Assembly: GCA_023663635.1 (NCBI GenBank)
Contig: JAMPHD010000006.1
Location: 1-64,000 of the forward strand
DNA: 64,000 nt
Source: Acetatifactor muris
GTDB lineage: Bacteria; Bacillota; Clostridia; Lachnospirales; Lachnospiraceae
Reading direction: 5' to 3'
The translations under genes and the position numbers were made by a program. The notes under the pieces are model-generated. The model was given only the letters and a program-made list of their open reading frames with translations. It was not told the origin of the DNA and did no database searches. Position 1 is the first letter of the stretch. The number at the start of each line of letters is the position of its first letter. Of this stretch, positions 33,573 through 42,579 are shown piece by piece.

Positions 33573-34796
33573 ATGAGGAAGGCGAGGTTGATCGTTTCGG
33601 TATTGGCGTTGGCCATGTTGGCGGGGCTTTGCGGATGCGGCAGGAAGGAGCAGGTGAAACTGACGGTCTGGGGGTCTGAGGCCAGTCAGGAGATGCTCAG
33701 GGAGATGGCGGATGAGTTCATTGAACTGCATGCTAAAGAGGCGGACATTGAGATCGTGCTCAGGGTGGAGGATGAGGACACCGTGGCGGACAACGCGGTG
33801 AACAATCCGGAGCGGTTGGCGGATGTGTTCTCCTTTGCGGGGGATCAGCTGCCCAGACTCACCAACGCGGGAATTCTGTTGCCCATAGAGCAGGGAGCGG
33901 AAGAGGTCATAGAGGCCAACGGCGGCGCGGACAGCGCTGCCATACAGGAGGCGTCCAGAGACGGTGTCCTGTACGCTTATCCGCTGACGGCCAGCAACGG
34001 CTACTTCATGTATTACAATGCGGAATATTTTGACGAGTCCGATGTGGAGACTCTGGACGGGATGCTGCGCGCGGCGGAGAAAGCGGGCAAATCCGTGGCC
34101 ATGGACTGGACCAGCGGATGGTACATCTATTCTTTCTTCGGCGGCGCGGGGATGCAGATCTCTCTGGCGGAGGACGGCAAGAGCAATATCTGCGACTGGA
34201 ACAGGACGGACGGCGAGTATCACGGCACGGACGTGGCCGAGGCCATGCTCTCCATCGCGTCGAGCAGCGCCTTTTTGAACACGAATGACGAGGGATTCAG
34301 GGAAGGCATCGAGAGCGGTCAGGTGATCGCGGGGGTGAACGGACCGTGGAATGTGGAATTTGTGCGGAAACAATGGGGAGACCAATATCGGGCGGTCAAG
34401 CTCCCCACCTATACCCTGAAGGGGAAACAGGTGCAGATGGGCAGTTTCGCGGGATATAAGCTCATGGGCGTCAAAGCCGCGTCAGAGTATCCCGAATGGG
34501 CCTCCGAGTTTGCGGCGTACATCACCAACGAGGAGAATCAGCTCAAGCGCTTTCATGTCACGGGAGAGTGTCCTTCCAACGTAAAGGCTGCGCAGTCCGA
34601 GCAGGTACAGGCCTCCCCGGCGGTGATGGCTCTGGGCAGTCAGGCGGCCTATTCCACCAGACAGTCCATCGCGGGTTCTTTCTGGACACCGGCCACTGTT
34701 TTTGGTACAATAATGGCATCGGGTAATCCGGACGGACGGGATCTGCAGGAGCTCTTGGACGAATTGGCGGAGGCGGCGCGGATGCCGGAGGAGTAA
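33573..34796 (+). CDS. Extracellular solute-binding lipoprotein (family 1, sugar type)
   Basis: 407 aa. Signal peptide and lipobox LAGLCGC (Cys about residue 21-23), then LTVWGSEASQEMLREMADEF, the standard opening of maltose-type binding proteins, and later FSFAGDQLPRL and VNGPWNVEF. It would be anchored outside the membrane and bind an oligosaccharide. No permease or ATPase genes adjoin it; the next gene, 34 bp on, is a membrane HD-GYP protein. This suggests a sensory rather than transport role, though the binding protein could serve a distant ABC transporter. Confidence 0.88.
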   Translation: MRKARLIVSVLALAMLAGLCGCGRKEQVKLTVWGSEASQEMLREMADEFIELHAKEADIEIVLRVEDEDTVADNAVNNPERLADVFSFAGDQLPRLTNAGILLPIEQGAEEVIEANGGADSAAIQEASRDGVLYAYPLTASNGYFMYYNAEYFDESDVETLDGMLRAAEKAGKSVAMDWTSGWYIYSFFGGAGMQISLAEDGKSNICDWNRTDGEYHGTDVAEAMLSIASSSAFLNTNDEGFREGIESGQVIAGVNGPWNVEFVRKQWGDQYRAVKLPTYTLKGKQVQMGSFAGYKLMGVKAASEYPEWASEFAAYITNEENQLKRFHVTGECPSNVKAAQSEQVQASPAVMALGSQAAYSTRQSIAGSFWTPATVFGTIMASGNPDGRDLQELLDELAEAARMPEE

Positions 34797-34830
34797 GGCA
34801 GTCCCACATGTGGCTGCGGGAGGTTTGGGT

Positions 34831-36156
34831 ATGCGGAAGATGACCCTTCACATACTGATCTCGGTGTTGGTCGCGTCGGGAGCGTGTATCTTGGGAATAC
34901 TGCTCTTAATGCACAATATCAACATCGTATCGGTCCAATATGAGGAAAATATCAGTGAGTCCGTGCGGAACCGTCAGACCATGGCTGACATCAGTCAGGA
35001 CATTTACCGCACGGAGTCGCTGGTATGGCAGCATATTGTCAATGTGGAGGAATCCGAGTATGACAGATACGAGGAGCAGATTGGAGAGCTGTTGGATTCC
35101 ATATCGGATCTTTTCGCGCAGTTGGAGACGAATCTGGCCGATGACGCGGAGGGGGAGATGCTGCACACAGTGGTGAAACAGTATGTGGGTTTCAAGTCCA
35201 ACACGCAGGTGGTGTTGGAGCTGAGCCGGGACGGCTCCAAGCAGTCCGCGCAATATTATGTGGGCATGAAACTGAACCCGTATTTTGATACCGTCAACGA
35301 CACCATGGCCGAGATCAACGGCAATATGGAGGAGAGAGGTCTGGCCGCCGCGGGACAGATGGAGGAGAGCATCCGCACGGCGCGTCTGGCGGCGTTTCTG
35401 TGTCTGGTCGTGGTGGTGTTCATCATCGTGGTCTGTCTCATCGTGGTGTCCCGCCATGGCAGGCGGATCGTGAACCAACAGGAAGAGGAGCTTAAGAATC
35501 ATCAGCAGCGCGTGATGGAACTGCAGTACAATACCATCGTGGGCATGGCCAATCTCATCGAAGGACGGGACGGAGACACGGGGGAGCATGTCAAGCGCAC
35601 GGGTTGGTTTGTGGATAAACTGGCGCGGAAACTGGCGGCGGAGAGTATCTACTCGGACCGGATCGATGAGACATTTTTGGAGAATCTGTGGAAGGCGGCG
35701 CCCCTCCATGACATCGGTAAGATCAAGGTGCCGGACGCCATTTTGCAGAAACCCGGCAGGCTGACAAAGGAAGAGTTTGAGATCATGAAAGGCCACGCCG
35801 CGGAAGGCGGGGAGATCATCTATGACACCATGGGCGGCATAGAGGAGCGGGATTACATTGAGATGGCCCATGACGTGGCCAAGTATCACCACGAGAAATG
35901 GGACGGCTCCGGCTATCCGGAGGGGCGTTCGGGGGAGGATATACCCCTTTGCGCCAGGATCATGGCGGTGGCAGATGTCTTTGACGCGCTCACCTCCAAG
36001 AGATGCTACAAGGCGGCGATGTCGGTGGACGAGGCTTATAAGATCATCGAGGATTCCATAGGTTCCCATTTTGACCCGGTGGTGGCGAAGGCTTTTATTG
36101 AGCTGCGCCCCGAGGTGGTGGAATATCTGCGGGAGCTCAGGGAGAAGACCGCGTAG
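34831..36156 (+). CDS. Membrane HD-GYP protein (putative c-di-GMP phosphodiesterase sensor)
   Basis: 441 aa. Membrane helix (about 5-27), an extracytoplasmic helical sensor domain of about 160 residues (four-helix-bundle like), a second helix (AAFLCLVVVVFIIVVCLIVV), then an HD-GYP domain with HDIGKIKVPD, HH-E-WDGSGYPEG and metal residues intact. HD-GYP enzymes hydrolyse cyclic di-GMP. The ATG at 34831 has GGGAGG 7 bp upstream. Paired with the binding lipoprotein, it looks like a ligand-controlled phosphodiesterase, with signal reaching the cytoplasm through the sensor bundle. Confidence 0.88.
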   Translation: MRKMTLHILISVLVASGACILGILLLMHNINIVSVQYEENISESVRNRQTMADISQDIYRTESLVWQHIVNVEESEYDRYEEQIGELLDSISDLFAQLETNLADDAEGEMLHTVVKQYVGFKSNTQVVLELSRDGSKQSAQYYVGMKLNPYFDTVNDTMAEINGNMEERGLAAAGQMEESIRTARLAAFLCLVVVVFIIVVCLIVVSRHGRRIVNQQEEELKNHQQRVMELQYNTIVGMANLIEGRDGDTGEHVKRTGWFVDKLARKLAAESIYSDRIDETFLENLWKAAPLHDIGKIKVPDAILQKPGRLTKEEFEIMKGHAAEGGEIIYDTMGGIEERDYIEMAHDVAKYHHEKWDGSGYPEGRSGEDIPLCARIMAVADVFDALTSKRCYKAAMSVDEAYKIIEDSIGSHFDPVVAKAFIELRPEVVEYLRELREKTA

Positions 36157-36199
36157 CCCGGATGGGCGGCGGCCCGGGGGAGCGGGTCGGAGGAATTGA

Positions 36200-36238
36200 G
36201 GAGATATGACAAGTCTTTCTTGTATGTCTCCTTTTTTT
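36200..36238 (+). terminator. Terminator after the HD-GYP gene
   Basis: GGAGATATGACAAG pairs with CTTGTATGTCTCC, followed by seven T. Confidence 0.8.
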
Positions 36239-36248
36239 ATGTTAAAAT
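36220..36248 (+). promoter_or_regulatory. Promoter of pfp
   Basis: TTGTAT (36220-36225), 17 bp, TAAAAT (36243-36248). The -35 overlaps the terminator's 3' arm. Confidence 0.5.
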
Positions 36249-36295
36249 AGAGTCAGCGTAAGCAAAACTCATCGTCATGAGAGAAGGAGGTATTT

Positions 36296-37525
36296 ATGTT
36301 AGGAAATGTAATTGTGGGGCAGTCCGGCGGGCCCACCGCCGTAATCAATTCCTCTCTGGCAGGTGTCTACAAGACTGCCAAGGATCTGGGCGCAGGAAAG
36401 GTGTACGGTATGCGTCACGGCATTCACGGTTTCCTGGAGGAGAAGATCGTGGATATGGACGAGAAGATCAAATCCGATCTGGATTTGGAACTCTTGAAGA
36501 GGACCCCCTCCGCATTCTTGGGCTCCTGCCGTTTCAAGCTGCCCGAGATCGATGCTGACAAGGCATTGTACGAGAAGATCTTTGAACTGTTGGGGAAATA
36601 CGAGATCTCCGCGTTTTTCTACATCGGCGGAAATGATTCCATGGATACCATCAAGAAACTGTCCGATTACGCGGCCATGATAGACAGCCCGATCCGTTTT
36701 ATCGGCGTGCCCAAGACCATTGACAACGATCTGGAAGTGACGGATCACACGCCCGGTTTCGGCAGCGCGGCCAAGTATATCGCCTCCGTGACCAAGGAGA
36801 TCATCAGAGACGGTCTGGTATACGATATCAAGAACGTGACCATCATCGAGATCATGGGACGCAACGCGGGATGGCTGACCGGCGCCGCGGCATTGGCGAC
36901 CTGTGAGGACTGCGAGGGTGTGGACGGCATCTATCTGCCCGAGGTGGCGTTTGACATCGATAAATTTGTGGATAAAGTAGGCAAACTTCTGGAGACCAAG
37001 GACGCCATCGTGGTGGCTGTCTCCGAGGGCATCAAGACCGCGGACGGCAAGTATGTGTTCGAGCACGGCGACCACAATGAGTATGTGGACGCTTTCGGCC
37101 ACAAACAGTTGTCCGGCACCGCCAAGTATCTGGCGGATCTGGTGAGTGAGAAGTTCGGCTGCAAGTCCAGAGCCATTGAGCTCTCCACCATGCAGCGCTG
37201 CGCAGGACATCTCACCTCCCGCGTGGACATCACGGAGGCATATCAGGTGGGCGGTTCCGCGGTGAAGGCCGCGTCTGAAGGCGAGACGGGCATGATGGTG
37301 ACGCTGATCAGAGAGTCGAGCGATCCCTACATCTGCACCACGGGTCTCTATGACGTACATAAGATCGCGAACGTGGAGAAGAAGGTTCCCATGGAGTGGA
37401 TCACCGAGGACGGCACTTTCGTGTCCCAGAAGATGGTCAACTACATCAAACCTCTGATCCAGGCGGAGCTGACGCCGATCATGATCACCGGCCAGCCCAG
37501 ACATATTGTGATCGATATGCAGTAA
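36296..37525 (+). CDS. pfp: 6-Phosphofructokinase, PPi-dependent type
   Basis: 409 aa. Phosphorylates fructose-6-phosphate; opening VGQSGGPTAVINSSLAGVY, then G111-G-N-D-S and the loop PKTIDND with K140. In ATP-dependent enzymes that Lys is Gly; the Lys is a hallmark of pyrophosphate users, so PPi is the likely phosphate donor and the reaction reversible. MGRNAGWLTG is also present. GAAGGAGG lies before the ATG. Monocistronic, with its own promoter and terminator. The gluconeogenic direction is possible too. Confidence 0.93.
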   Translation: MLGNVIVGQSGGPTAVINSSLAGVYKTAKDLGAGKVYGMRHGIHGFLEEKIVDMDEKIKSDLDLELLKRTPSAFLGSCRFKLPEIDADKALYEKIFELLGKYEISAFFYIGGNDSMDTIKKLSDYAAMIDSPIRFIGVPKTIDNDLEVTDHTPGFGSAAKYIASVTKEIIRDGLVYDIKNVTIIEIMGRNAGWLTGAAALATCEDCEGVDGIYLPEVAFDIDKFVDKVGKLLETKDAIVVAVSEGIKTADGKYVFEHGDHNEYVDAFGHKQLSGTAKYLADLVSEKFGCKSRAIELSTMQRCAGHLTSRVDITEAYQVGGSAVKAASEGETGMMVTLIRESSDPYICTTGLYDVHKIANVEKKVPMEWITEDGTFVSQKMVNYIKPLIQAELTPIMITGQPRHIVIDMQ

Positions 37526-37537
37526 GAGATGATAAAC

Positions 37538-37574
37538 GACCGGAGAAGTGCGGACGTACTTCTCCGGTCATTTT
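37538..37574 (+). terminator. Terminator of pfp
   Basis: Perfect 12-bp stem GACCGGAGAAGT / ACTTCTCCGGTC, loop of 8, then ATTTT. Confidence 0.8.
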
Positions 37575-37652
37575 CCTGTCAGGGAATTTTGCGTATGACG
37601 GTTTCCGCGTCTGTTCGGACGGCGCCGCGGGAACCGTGGAAATGGGGATAAA

Positions 37653-38642
37653 ATGATATATAAATGTCAAAATTGTGGCGGAAACGTGGTATACAGCCCG
37701 GAAAAACTGAAAATGTTCTGCCCCTATTGTGAGAGCGAGGAGAGCCAGGAGCTGCAGCGGGGCAGTGAATCCATCGATCTGTGCCCCAACTGTGGCGGAC
37801 AGGTGCCGGTGAAGGAGTTCACCAGCGCCACACAATGCCCGTACTGCAGCAGCTATCTGATCCTGGACGAGCGGGTAAACGGGGAATATCTTCCCAAGAT
37901 GCTGATTCCCTTTAAATTGGGCAAGGAGACCTGCAAGAAGACGCTGCGGGATAAATTCGAGAAGAGCGTCTTCATTCCCACGGACTTTCTCTCCGAGGTG
38001 CGCCTGAACAGCATGGAGGGGGACTATGTGCCCTTCTGGTTCTATGACTATGACGTGAACGCGGATTTCCAGGGGGAGGGGACCAAGTCCAGAAGTTGGA
38101 CTTCCGGCAACATCGCCTATACGGAGACCTCCTACTATGACGTGCGGCGCAATATGGATGTGTCCTTTCGGGGGATTCCCGTGGACGCCTCCACGGATAT
38201 GCCGGACGATGTGATGGATCTGATGGAGCCTTATGATTATAAAGGGCTGATCGACTTTGAGCCCAAGTATATGTCCGGTTTTCGCGCCGAGAGATATAAT
38301 ATGAGCGCTGCGGCGCTGGCGCCCAGAGCCGGTCAGAAGATGAAAGATGATACCAACGGACTGATGCAGGAACAGATTAGGAGCTATATGACCATGCGCC
38401 AACTGCACAATGACATTCGGGTGCAGGATGAGCGGCAAAACTACGGCCTTCTCCCCGTGTGGAGATATCTGTACAGCTATAAGGGACAGGACTATCCCTT
38501 CTATGTCAACGGGCAGACCGGCAAGATCGTGGGCACGGCGCCGATCTCCCTGACTAAGATATGGGTTTACGCGGGTACATTGTGCGGCTGTCTCTCGATC
38601 ATTGTCGGCTGTCTGACGGCTCTGTTTAATATCTTGGGATAA
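37653..38642 (+). CDS. Double zinc-ribbon membrane protein
   Basis: 329 aa. Two zinc ribbons at the N-terminus, each made of two CxxC pairs (CQNC, CPYC; CPNC, CPYC within the first 70 residues), a long soluble middle (YVPFWFYDYDVNADFQGEG) and one C-terminal membrane helix (VYAGTLCGCLSIIVGCLTALF). I recognise the layout as one common in Lachnospiraceae but know no function. Lies 14 bp before a TPM-domain membrane protein, with which it is probably co-transcribed. The ribbons may bind nucleic acid or another protein at the inner membrane face. Confidence 0.75.
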   Translation: MIYKCQNCGGNVVYSPEKLKMFCPYCESEESQELQRGSESIDLCPNCGGQVPVKEFTSATQCPYCSSYLILDERVNGEYLPKMLIPFKLGKETCKKTLRDKFEKSVFIPTDFLSEVRLNSMEGDYVPFWFYDYDVNADFQGEGTKSRSWTSGNIAYTETSYYDVRRNMDVSFRGIPVDASTDMPDDVMDLMEPYDYKGLIDFEPKYMSGFRAERYNMSAAALAPRAGQKMKDDTNGLMQEQIRSYMTMRQLHNDIRVQDERQNYGLLPVWRYLYSYKGQDYPFYVNGQTGKIVGTAPISLTKIWVYAGTLCGCLSIIVGCLTALFNILG

Positions 38643-38656
38643 GGGGGAGCGGGACA

Positions 38657-39589
38657 GTGGATAAAGAGATCAGAAAATTGGCTCTGCGGCAATACTTCAA
38701 ATATTTTAAAATATGGTTCATCGCGGTGGGCATCCTGTTGGCGTTCACCCTGATTATGGGCATCGGACATCTTATCCTTCAAAACCGCCCCAGAGGCAAT
38801 TCTCAGGCGGATACGGAGCGCGTTTACGATTACGCGGATGTCCTCACCGACGCGGAGGAGGAAGAATTGCGCCAACATATCGCCAAATATGAGCAGAAAT
38901 CTCATGTGGACATGGTTATTGTGACCATCAATCAGGCGGTGGGGGTAACGGACTCCGAATGGGAGGATGCCATGATGAATATCTCCGATGATTTTTATGA
39001 CGAGGGGAAATTCGGATGGAACAAGGCGCACGGAGACGGCGCGCTGCTCTTGGACAACTGGTATGAGGACGAGAACGGCTCCCAGAAGGGGACGTGGCTC
39101 TCCACCAGCGGCAAGATGGAGGACATTGTGGGGTGGAAGGAAGAGAATGATATCTTGGACAACATGTACGAATACATAGACCGGGATGTCCTGAAGGCCT
39201 ACAAAGCGGCCGTGGTGTCGATGGCGCACTACGGGGCGTTGGATGACGACTATAACGGGACGATCTCATATATAGAGGCATATCCCGCGGCGTTTTATGG
39301 CATTCTGGAAGTGTTTGTGTTCATCGTGGCGTTGATCTACGGTTTCAGCAATATGGCGCAGTCCAAGGCGAGGGACACCACCATGGCGAGTACCTATGTG
39401 GAGAGCGGCAGACCCGTTCTGCGCAATTCCTCCGATACGTTTATCCGCAAGACCGTGACGCAGCGGCGTATTGAGTCAAGCAGCAGCGGCGGCAGCGGCG
39501 GGCACAGCAGTCACAGCGGCGGCGGCAGCCACGGCCACCACACCAGCAGCGGCGGCCACAGCCACGGCGGGGGCGGAAGACGCCGCTAG
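38657..39589 (+). CDS. TPM-domain membrane protein with Gly/Ser/His-rich tail
   Basis: 310 aa. N-terminal membrane helix, extracytoplasmic TPM domain (YDYADVLTDAEEEELRQHIA; MVIVTINQAVG; DGALLLDNW), a second helix around residues 215-235, and a cytoplasmic tail ending in repeats of GG, SS and H. TPM domains are phosphatase-like or act in photosystem/membrane protein repair. The tail of about 45 residues is Gly/Ser/His repeats and may bind metal. GGGGGAGCGGG lies before a GTG start. Confidence 0.8.
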   Translation: MDKEIRKLALRQYFKYFKIWFIAVGILLAFTLIMGIGHLILQNRPRGNSQADTERVYDYADVLTDAEEEELRQHIAKYEQKSHVDMVIVTINQAVGVTDSEWEDAMMNISDDFYDEGKFGWNKAHGDGALLLDNWYEDENGSQKGTWLSTSGKMEDIVGWKEENDILDNMYEYIDRDVLKAYKAAVVSMAHYGALDDDYNGTISYIEAYPAAFYGILEVFVFIVALIYGFSNMAQSKARDTTMASTYVESGRPVLRNSSDTFIRKTVTQRRIESSSSGGSGGHSSHSGGGSHGHHTSSGGHSHGGGGRRR

Positions 39590-39595
39590 AAGACA

Positions 39596-39633
39596 CCAAA
39601 AAAGCACCTACATGACGGTATAGGTGCTTTTTG
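39596..39633. terminator. Bidirectional terminator between the TPM gene and rpsT
   Basis: AAAAAAGCACCTA ... TAGGTGCTTTTT is nearly symmetric, with A run on one side and T run on the other, and separates two convergent genes. Confidence 0.85.
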
Positions 39634-39672
39634 AATGTCTGCTTTTCAGTCTATCTATGTTCGCCCGGGTGC

Positions 39673-39936
39673 TTACGCCATCTTGTTGACGGCTTTGCTC
39701 ACGCGGGAAACCTTGTGGGCAACGTTGTTCTTGTGATAAACGCCCTTGCTGCCGGCCATCTCGATGGTCTTGGTCGCGGCTCTCAGCTCTGCCTGAGCGG
39801 CAGCCTTGTCACCGGACTCCACAGCGGCATATACCTTCTTGATGGCGGTCTTTACGCCGGAACGGATTGCCTTATTCTTCTCCGCGTTTGCGCGGGAAAC
39901 CAGGATTCTCTTCTTTGCGGATTTAATGTTAGCCAA
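39673..39936 (-). CDS. rpsT: 30S ribosomal protein S20
   Basis: 87 aa, normal length. Begins M-ANIKSAKKRILVS and has the basic, helical S20 pattern, binding 16S rRNA early in assembly. The start codon is TTG at 39936, with GGAGGTG 7 bp upstream. The longer ATG frame to 39951 would swallow that site. Autoregulated translation of rpsT with a weak start codon (UUG) is known in E. coli, and the same choice is visible here. Confidence 0.96.
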   Translation of the reverse strand: MANIKSAKKRILVSRANAEKNKAIRSGVKTAIKKVYAAVESGDKAAAQAELRAATKTIEMAGSKGVYHKNNVAHKVSRVSKAVNKMA

Positions 39937-40024
39937 GTTGTACACCTCCATTTGTATACAAAATAATTTTTACAATTCAATCGCCCCGGTCAGACACGGA
40001 AAACCAAGGCAAACATACTATTGT

Positions 40025-40053
40025 AGTGTATAAAATTCCCGAGACTTTGTCAA
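40025..40053 (-). promoter_or_regulatory. Promoter of rpsT
   Basis: On the reverse strand TTGACA (40053-40048), 17 bp, TACACT (40030-40025). The leader is about 85 nt. Confidence 0.6.
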
Positions 40054-40124
40054 TACATATTTTCTTGAATTTTGCAAAAAATATAAAATAATTTGAGAAA
40101 AAGTTTTGCGGGAGAAACATTGGC

Positions 40125-41042
40125 ATGGAGAGTTTTCAGGTCAGAACGGATTTGGCGCTTGAGGCCAGAGAGAGTATCGCCGAGGCGGAGACGGAGCTGC
40201 GCGGAGTGCGCGTGGAGGAATATTATTTGGAGGATGAGGACATTCAGGTCACCCGCGTGATGATCGATACCAAGAATGCCGCCAAGGCCATGGGGAAGGC
40301 CGTGGGCACCTATGTCACCATGGAGGCTCCTGCGCTGGTGGAGCCGGATGAGGGATATCACCGGGAGATATCGGATTGTCTGGCAAAGGAGCTTCTGCAG
40401 ATGATCCCGGACGGGGACAGGGAGTTGTCCGTTCTGGTGGTGGGACTGGGCAACAGAGAGGTGACGGCGGACGCGTTGGGGCCCCATGTGGTGGATAATC
40501 TCTTCATCACCAGACATGTGGTGAAGGAATATGGCAAGATGGCATATAACTGCAGCAGGATGAATCTGGTGAGCGGCATGGAGCCCGGGGTGATGGCCAA
40601 GACGGGAATGGAGACCGCGGAGATCGTGAAGGGTGTGGTGTTGGAGACGGAACCGGATCTTTTGATCGTCATAGACGCTCTGGCGGCCCGGAGCATCAGG
40701 CGCTTAAACCGCACCATACAGATCACCAACACGGGTATTCAGCCGGGATCCGGCGTGGGCAATCACAGAAACGCGCTGACGCAGGAGGAGTTGGGCATCC
40801 CGGTGATCGCCGTGGGTGTGCCCACCGTGGTGGATGCGGCCACCATCGTGGGGGATGCCCTGACCAGATGGCTGGGAGAGGACGCGGATCAGCTCTTTGA
40901 CGGCAGACTGGCCTTTGCGGAGCTGAACAATATGTATATGACGGGCAAGGATATCGACGCGGTGATCAAGCGGGTGAGCTTTACTTTATCCGAGGGGATC
41001 AATATCGCCATGGAGAAAAATAATATAGTCTGTGGCGGGTGA
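40125..41042 (+). CDS. gpr: Germination protease GPR
   Basis: 305 aa. Degrades small acid-soluble spore proteins when spores germinate. Starts with FQVRTDLALEARE, close to the site where the zymogen is trimmed, and has the family stretches VLVVGLGNREVTADALGP, RMNLVSGMEPGVMAKTG and IAVGVPTVVDAATIVGD. Normally made in the forespore under sigma-F/G, though I could not find a clean promoter. Followed by spoIIP after 47 bp, a widely conserved pair. Confidence 0.96.
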   Translation: MESFQVRTDLALEARESIAEAETELRGVRVEEYYLEDEDIQVTRVMIDTKNAAKAMGKAVGTYVTMEAPALVEPDEGYHREISDCLAKELLQMIPDGDRELSVLVVGLGNREVTADALGPHVVDNLFITRHVVKEYGKMAYNCSRMNLVSGMEPGVMAKTGMETAEIVKGVVLETEPDLLIVIDALAARSIRRLNRTIQITNTGIQPGSGVGNHRNALTQEELGIPVIAVGVPTVVDAATIVGDALTRWLGEDADQLFDGRLAFAELNNMYMTGKDIDAVIKRVSFTLSEGINIAMEKNNIVCGG

Positions 41043-41089
41043 TTTTCTCATATACTGAATGGAGAGGTCAGTCAGAGGGACTATTTTGC

Positions 41090-42445
41090 ATGCGGCTAAT
41101 GACGGCATACACGATGCATGGAAAAGGGCATGGGAAGACGAAAAAGGGCAGACTCGGCAAGCGGCTGGCGGGATTGGCCCTTTTCTTTTTGATATGGACG
41201 ATGGGACAAAGCGATACCGCGCGGGAGCGCACACCGATGTCCGAGGCGTTTAAGCAGGAGCTTGCGGAGGGATTGGCGGAGACGCTCTACGACTGTTTCC
41301 TGCCGGGGGCGATTCTCTCCCCCGATGCGGGCTATGGCGAGTGGATGATGTACACTCAGGTGGAGACCATACTGCCGCTGTACGGCATGGCCGGACGGGA
41401 GAGCGGGCAGGAGCGGATCGTGTGGGAGGATGACGGACATTCCCGCACGGTGACTTATGAGGAGATCACGGGCGAGGGCGATACGGGCAGTCCGGTTCCG
41501 CAGGAGGCGAAAGCATGGGAGGATTCCGGCGCGGATCAGACAGGAGGCGGGTACAACGGAGGCGGATACAGCGGAACCTATCCGGCCGCGGGCGAATCGG
41601 AGGAGGACCTTTGGGCTTTGCTGCAGGAGGAGAACAGGGCGGCGCTTAAGGCCGCAGCCGCCTTTGTGCCCCACGAGCAGAGAATGCAGGTGGATTTGGA
41701 GGAGCTTGCGAACTATGAGATTTTGGTGAAGACCTTTTATACAATAGATGCCAACACCATGGCCGGAACGGGGCAGTTGAACGTGGAGGCGCTGACGGGG
41801 CGGGACATGACCCTGACCGAAAAGGGGGACGGGCCGCAGATCCTGATTTATCACACCCACTCTCAGGAGGCCTTTGCGGACTCCATCCCCGGAGATGAGA
41901 GCGCCACCATCGTGGGGGTGGGGGATCATCTGGCGGAGATCTTAAGAGACCGCTACGGCTACAATGTGCTGCACCACAAGGGGCAGTACGACGCGGATAC
42001 CAGAGATGACGCCTACGGCAAAGCTCTGCCGGCGCTGGAGGAGATATTGGCGGAAAATCCCTCCATTCAGGTGGTGATCGATCTGCACCGGGATGAGATG
42101 CCGGAGGAGACCAGATTGGTGATGGACCTGGACGGGAGGCCCACGGCGCGCTTTATGTTCTTTAACGGATTGTCGCGCACCCGCAAATCGGGGGATATCG
42201 ACTATCTGCAGAATGACAATGTCGCGGGCAATCTGGCATTTTCCTTTCAGATGAAATTAAAATGCGAGGAATACTATCCCGGACTGACCAGAAAGATCTA
42301 TCTCAAGGGATACCGATACAACCTGCATCTTAAGGAGCGGAGCCTTCTGGTGGAGCTCGGGGCGCAGAACAACACGGTGGAAGAGGCCATGAATGCCTGC
42401 GATCCGCTGGCCCACGCGCTACATATGGTGCTCTCGGGGGAATAA
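41090..42445 (+). CDS. spoIIP: Stage II sporulation protein P (SpoIIP)
   Basis: 451 aa. Amidase/endopeptidase of the engulfment complex with SpoIID and SpoIIM. Membrane helix near residues 25-45, a variable Gly/Tyr-rich linker (TGGGYNGGGYSGTY), then the amidase domain: ILIYHTHSQEAF, VVIDLHRDEMP and LLVELGAQNNTVEEAM with His, Glu and metal residues present. ATG 41090 has AGAGGGA 9 bp upstream. The upstream frame to 41039 overlaps gpr and is not needed. Confidence 0.93.
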   Translation: MRLMTAYTMHGKGHGKTKKGRLGKRLAGLALFFLIWTMGQSDTARERTPMSEAFKQELAEGLAETLYDCFLPGAILSPDAGYGEWMMYTQVETILPLYGMAGRESGQERIVWEDDGHSRTVTYEEITGEGDTGSPVPQEAKAWEDSGADQTGGGYNGGGYSGTYPAAGESEEDLWALLQEENRAALKAAAAFVPHEQRMQVDLEELANYEILVKTFYTIDANTMAGTGQLNVEALTGRDMTLTEKGDGPQILIYHTHSQEAFADSIPGDESATIVGVGDHLAEILRDRYGYNVLHHKGQYDADTRDDAYGKALPALEEILAENPSIQVVIDLHRDEMPEETRLVMDLDGRPTARFMFFNGLSRTRKSGDIDYLQNDNVAGNLAFSFQMKLKCEEYYPGLTRKIYLKGYRYNLHLKERSLLVELGAQNNTVEEAMNACDPLAHALHMVLSGE

Positions 42446-42486
42446 ATCCGAAAGTCCGCCCCCCGGCAGGGATTTGCTAAGTTGGA

Positions 42487-42515
42487 TTGACGAAACGCGA
42501 TATTTTCCTTATAAT
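42487..42515 (+). promoter_or_regulatory. Promoter of lepA-hemW
   Basis: TTGACG (42487-42492), 17 bp, TATAAT (42510-42515). Confidence 0.7.
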
Positions 42516-42579
42516 GAATTAGAAATCCGAAAGTACGGGCATGAGGCCCGGAGCGCTCGGAGGAAAGATGAGGAAAATT

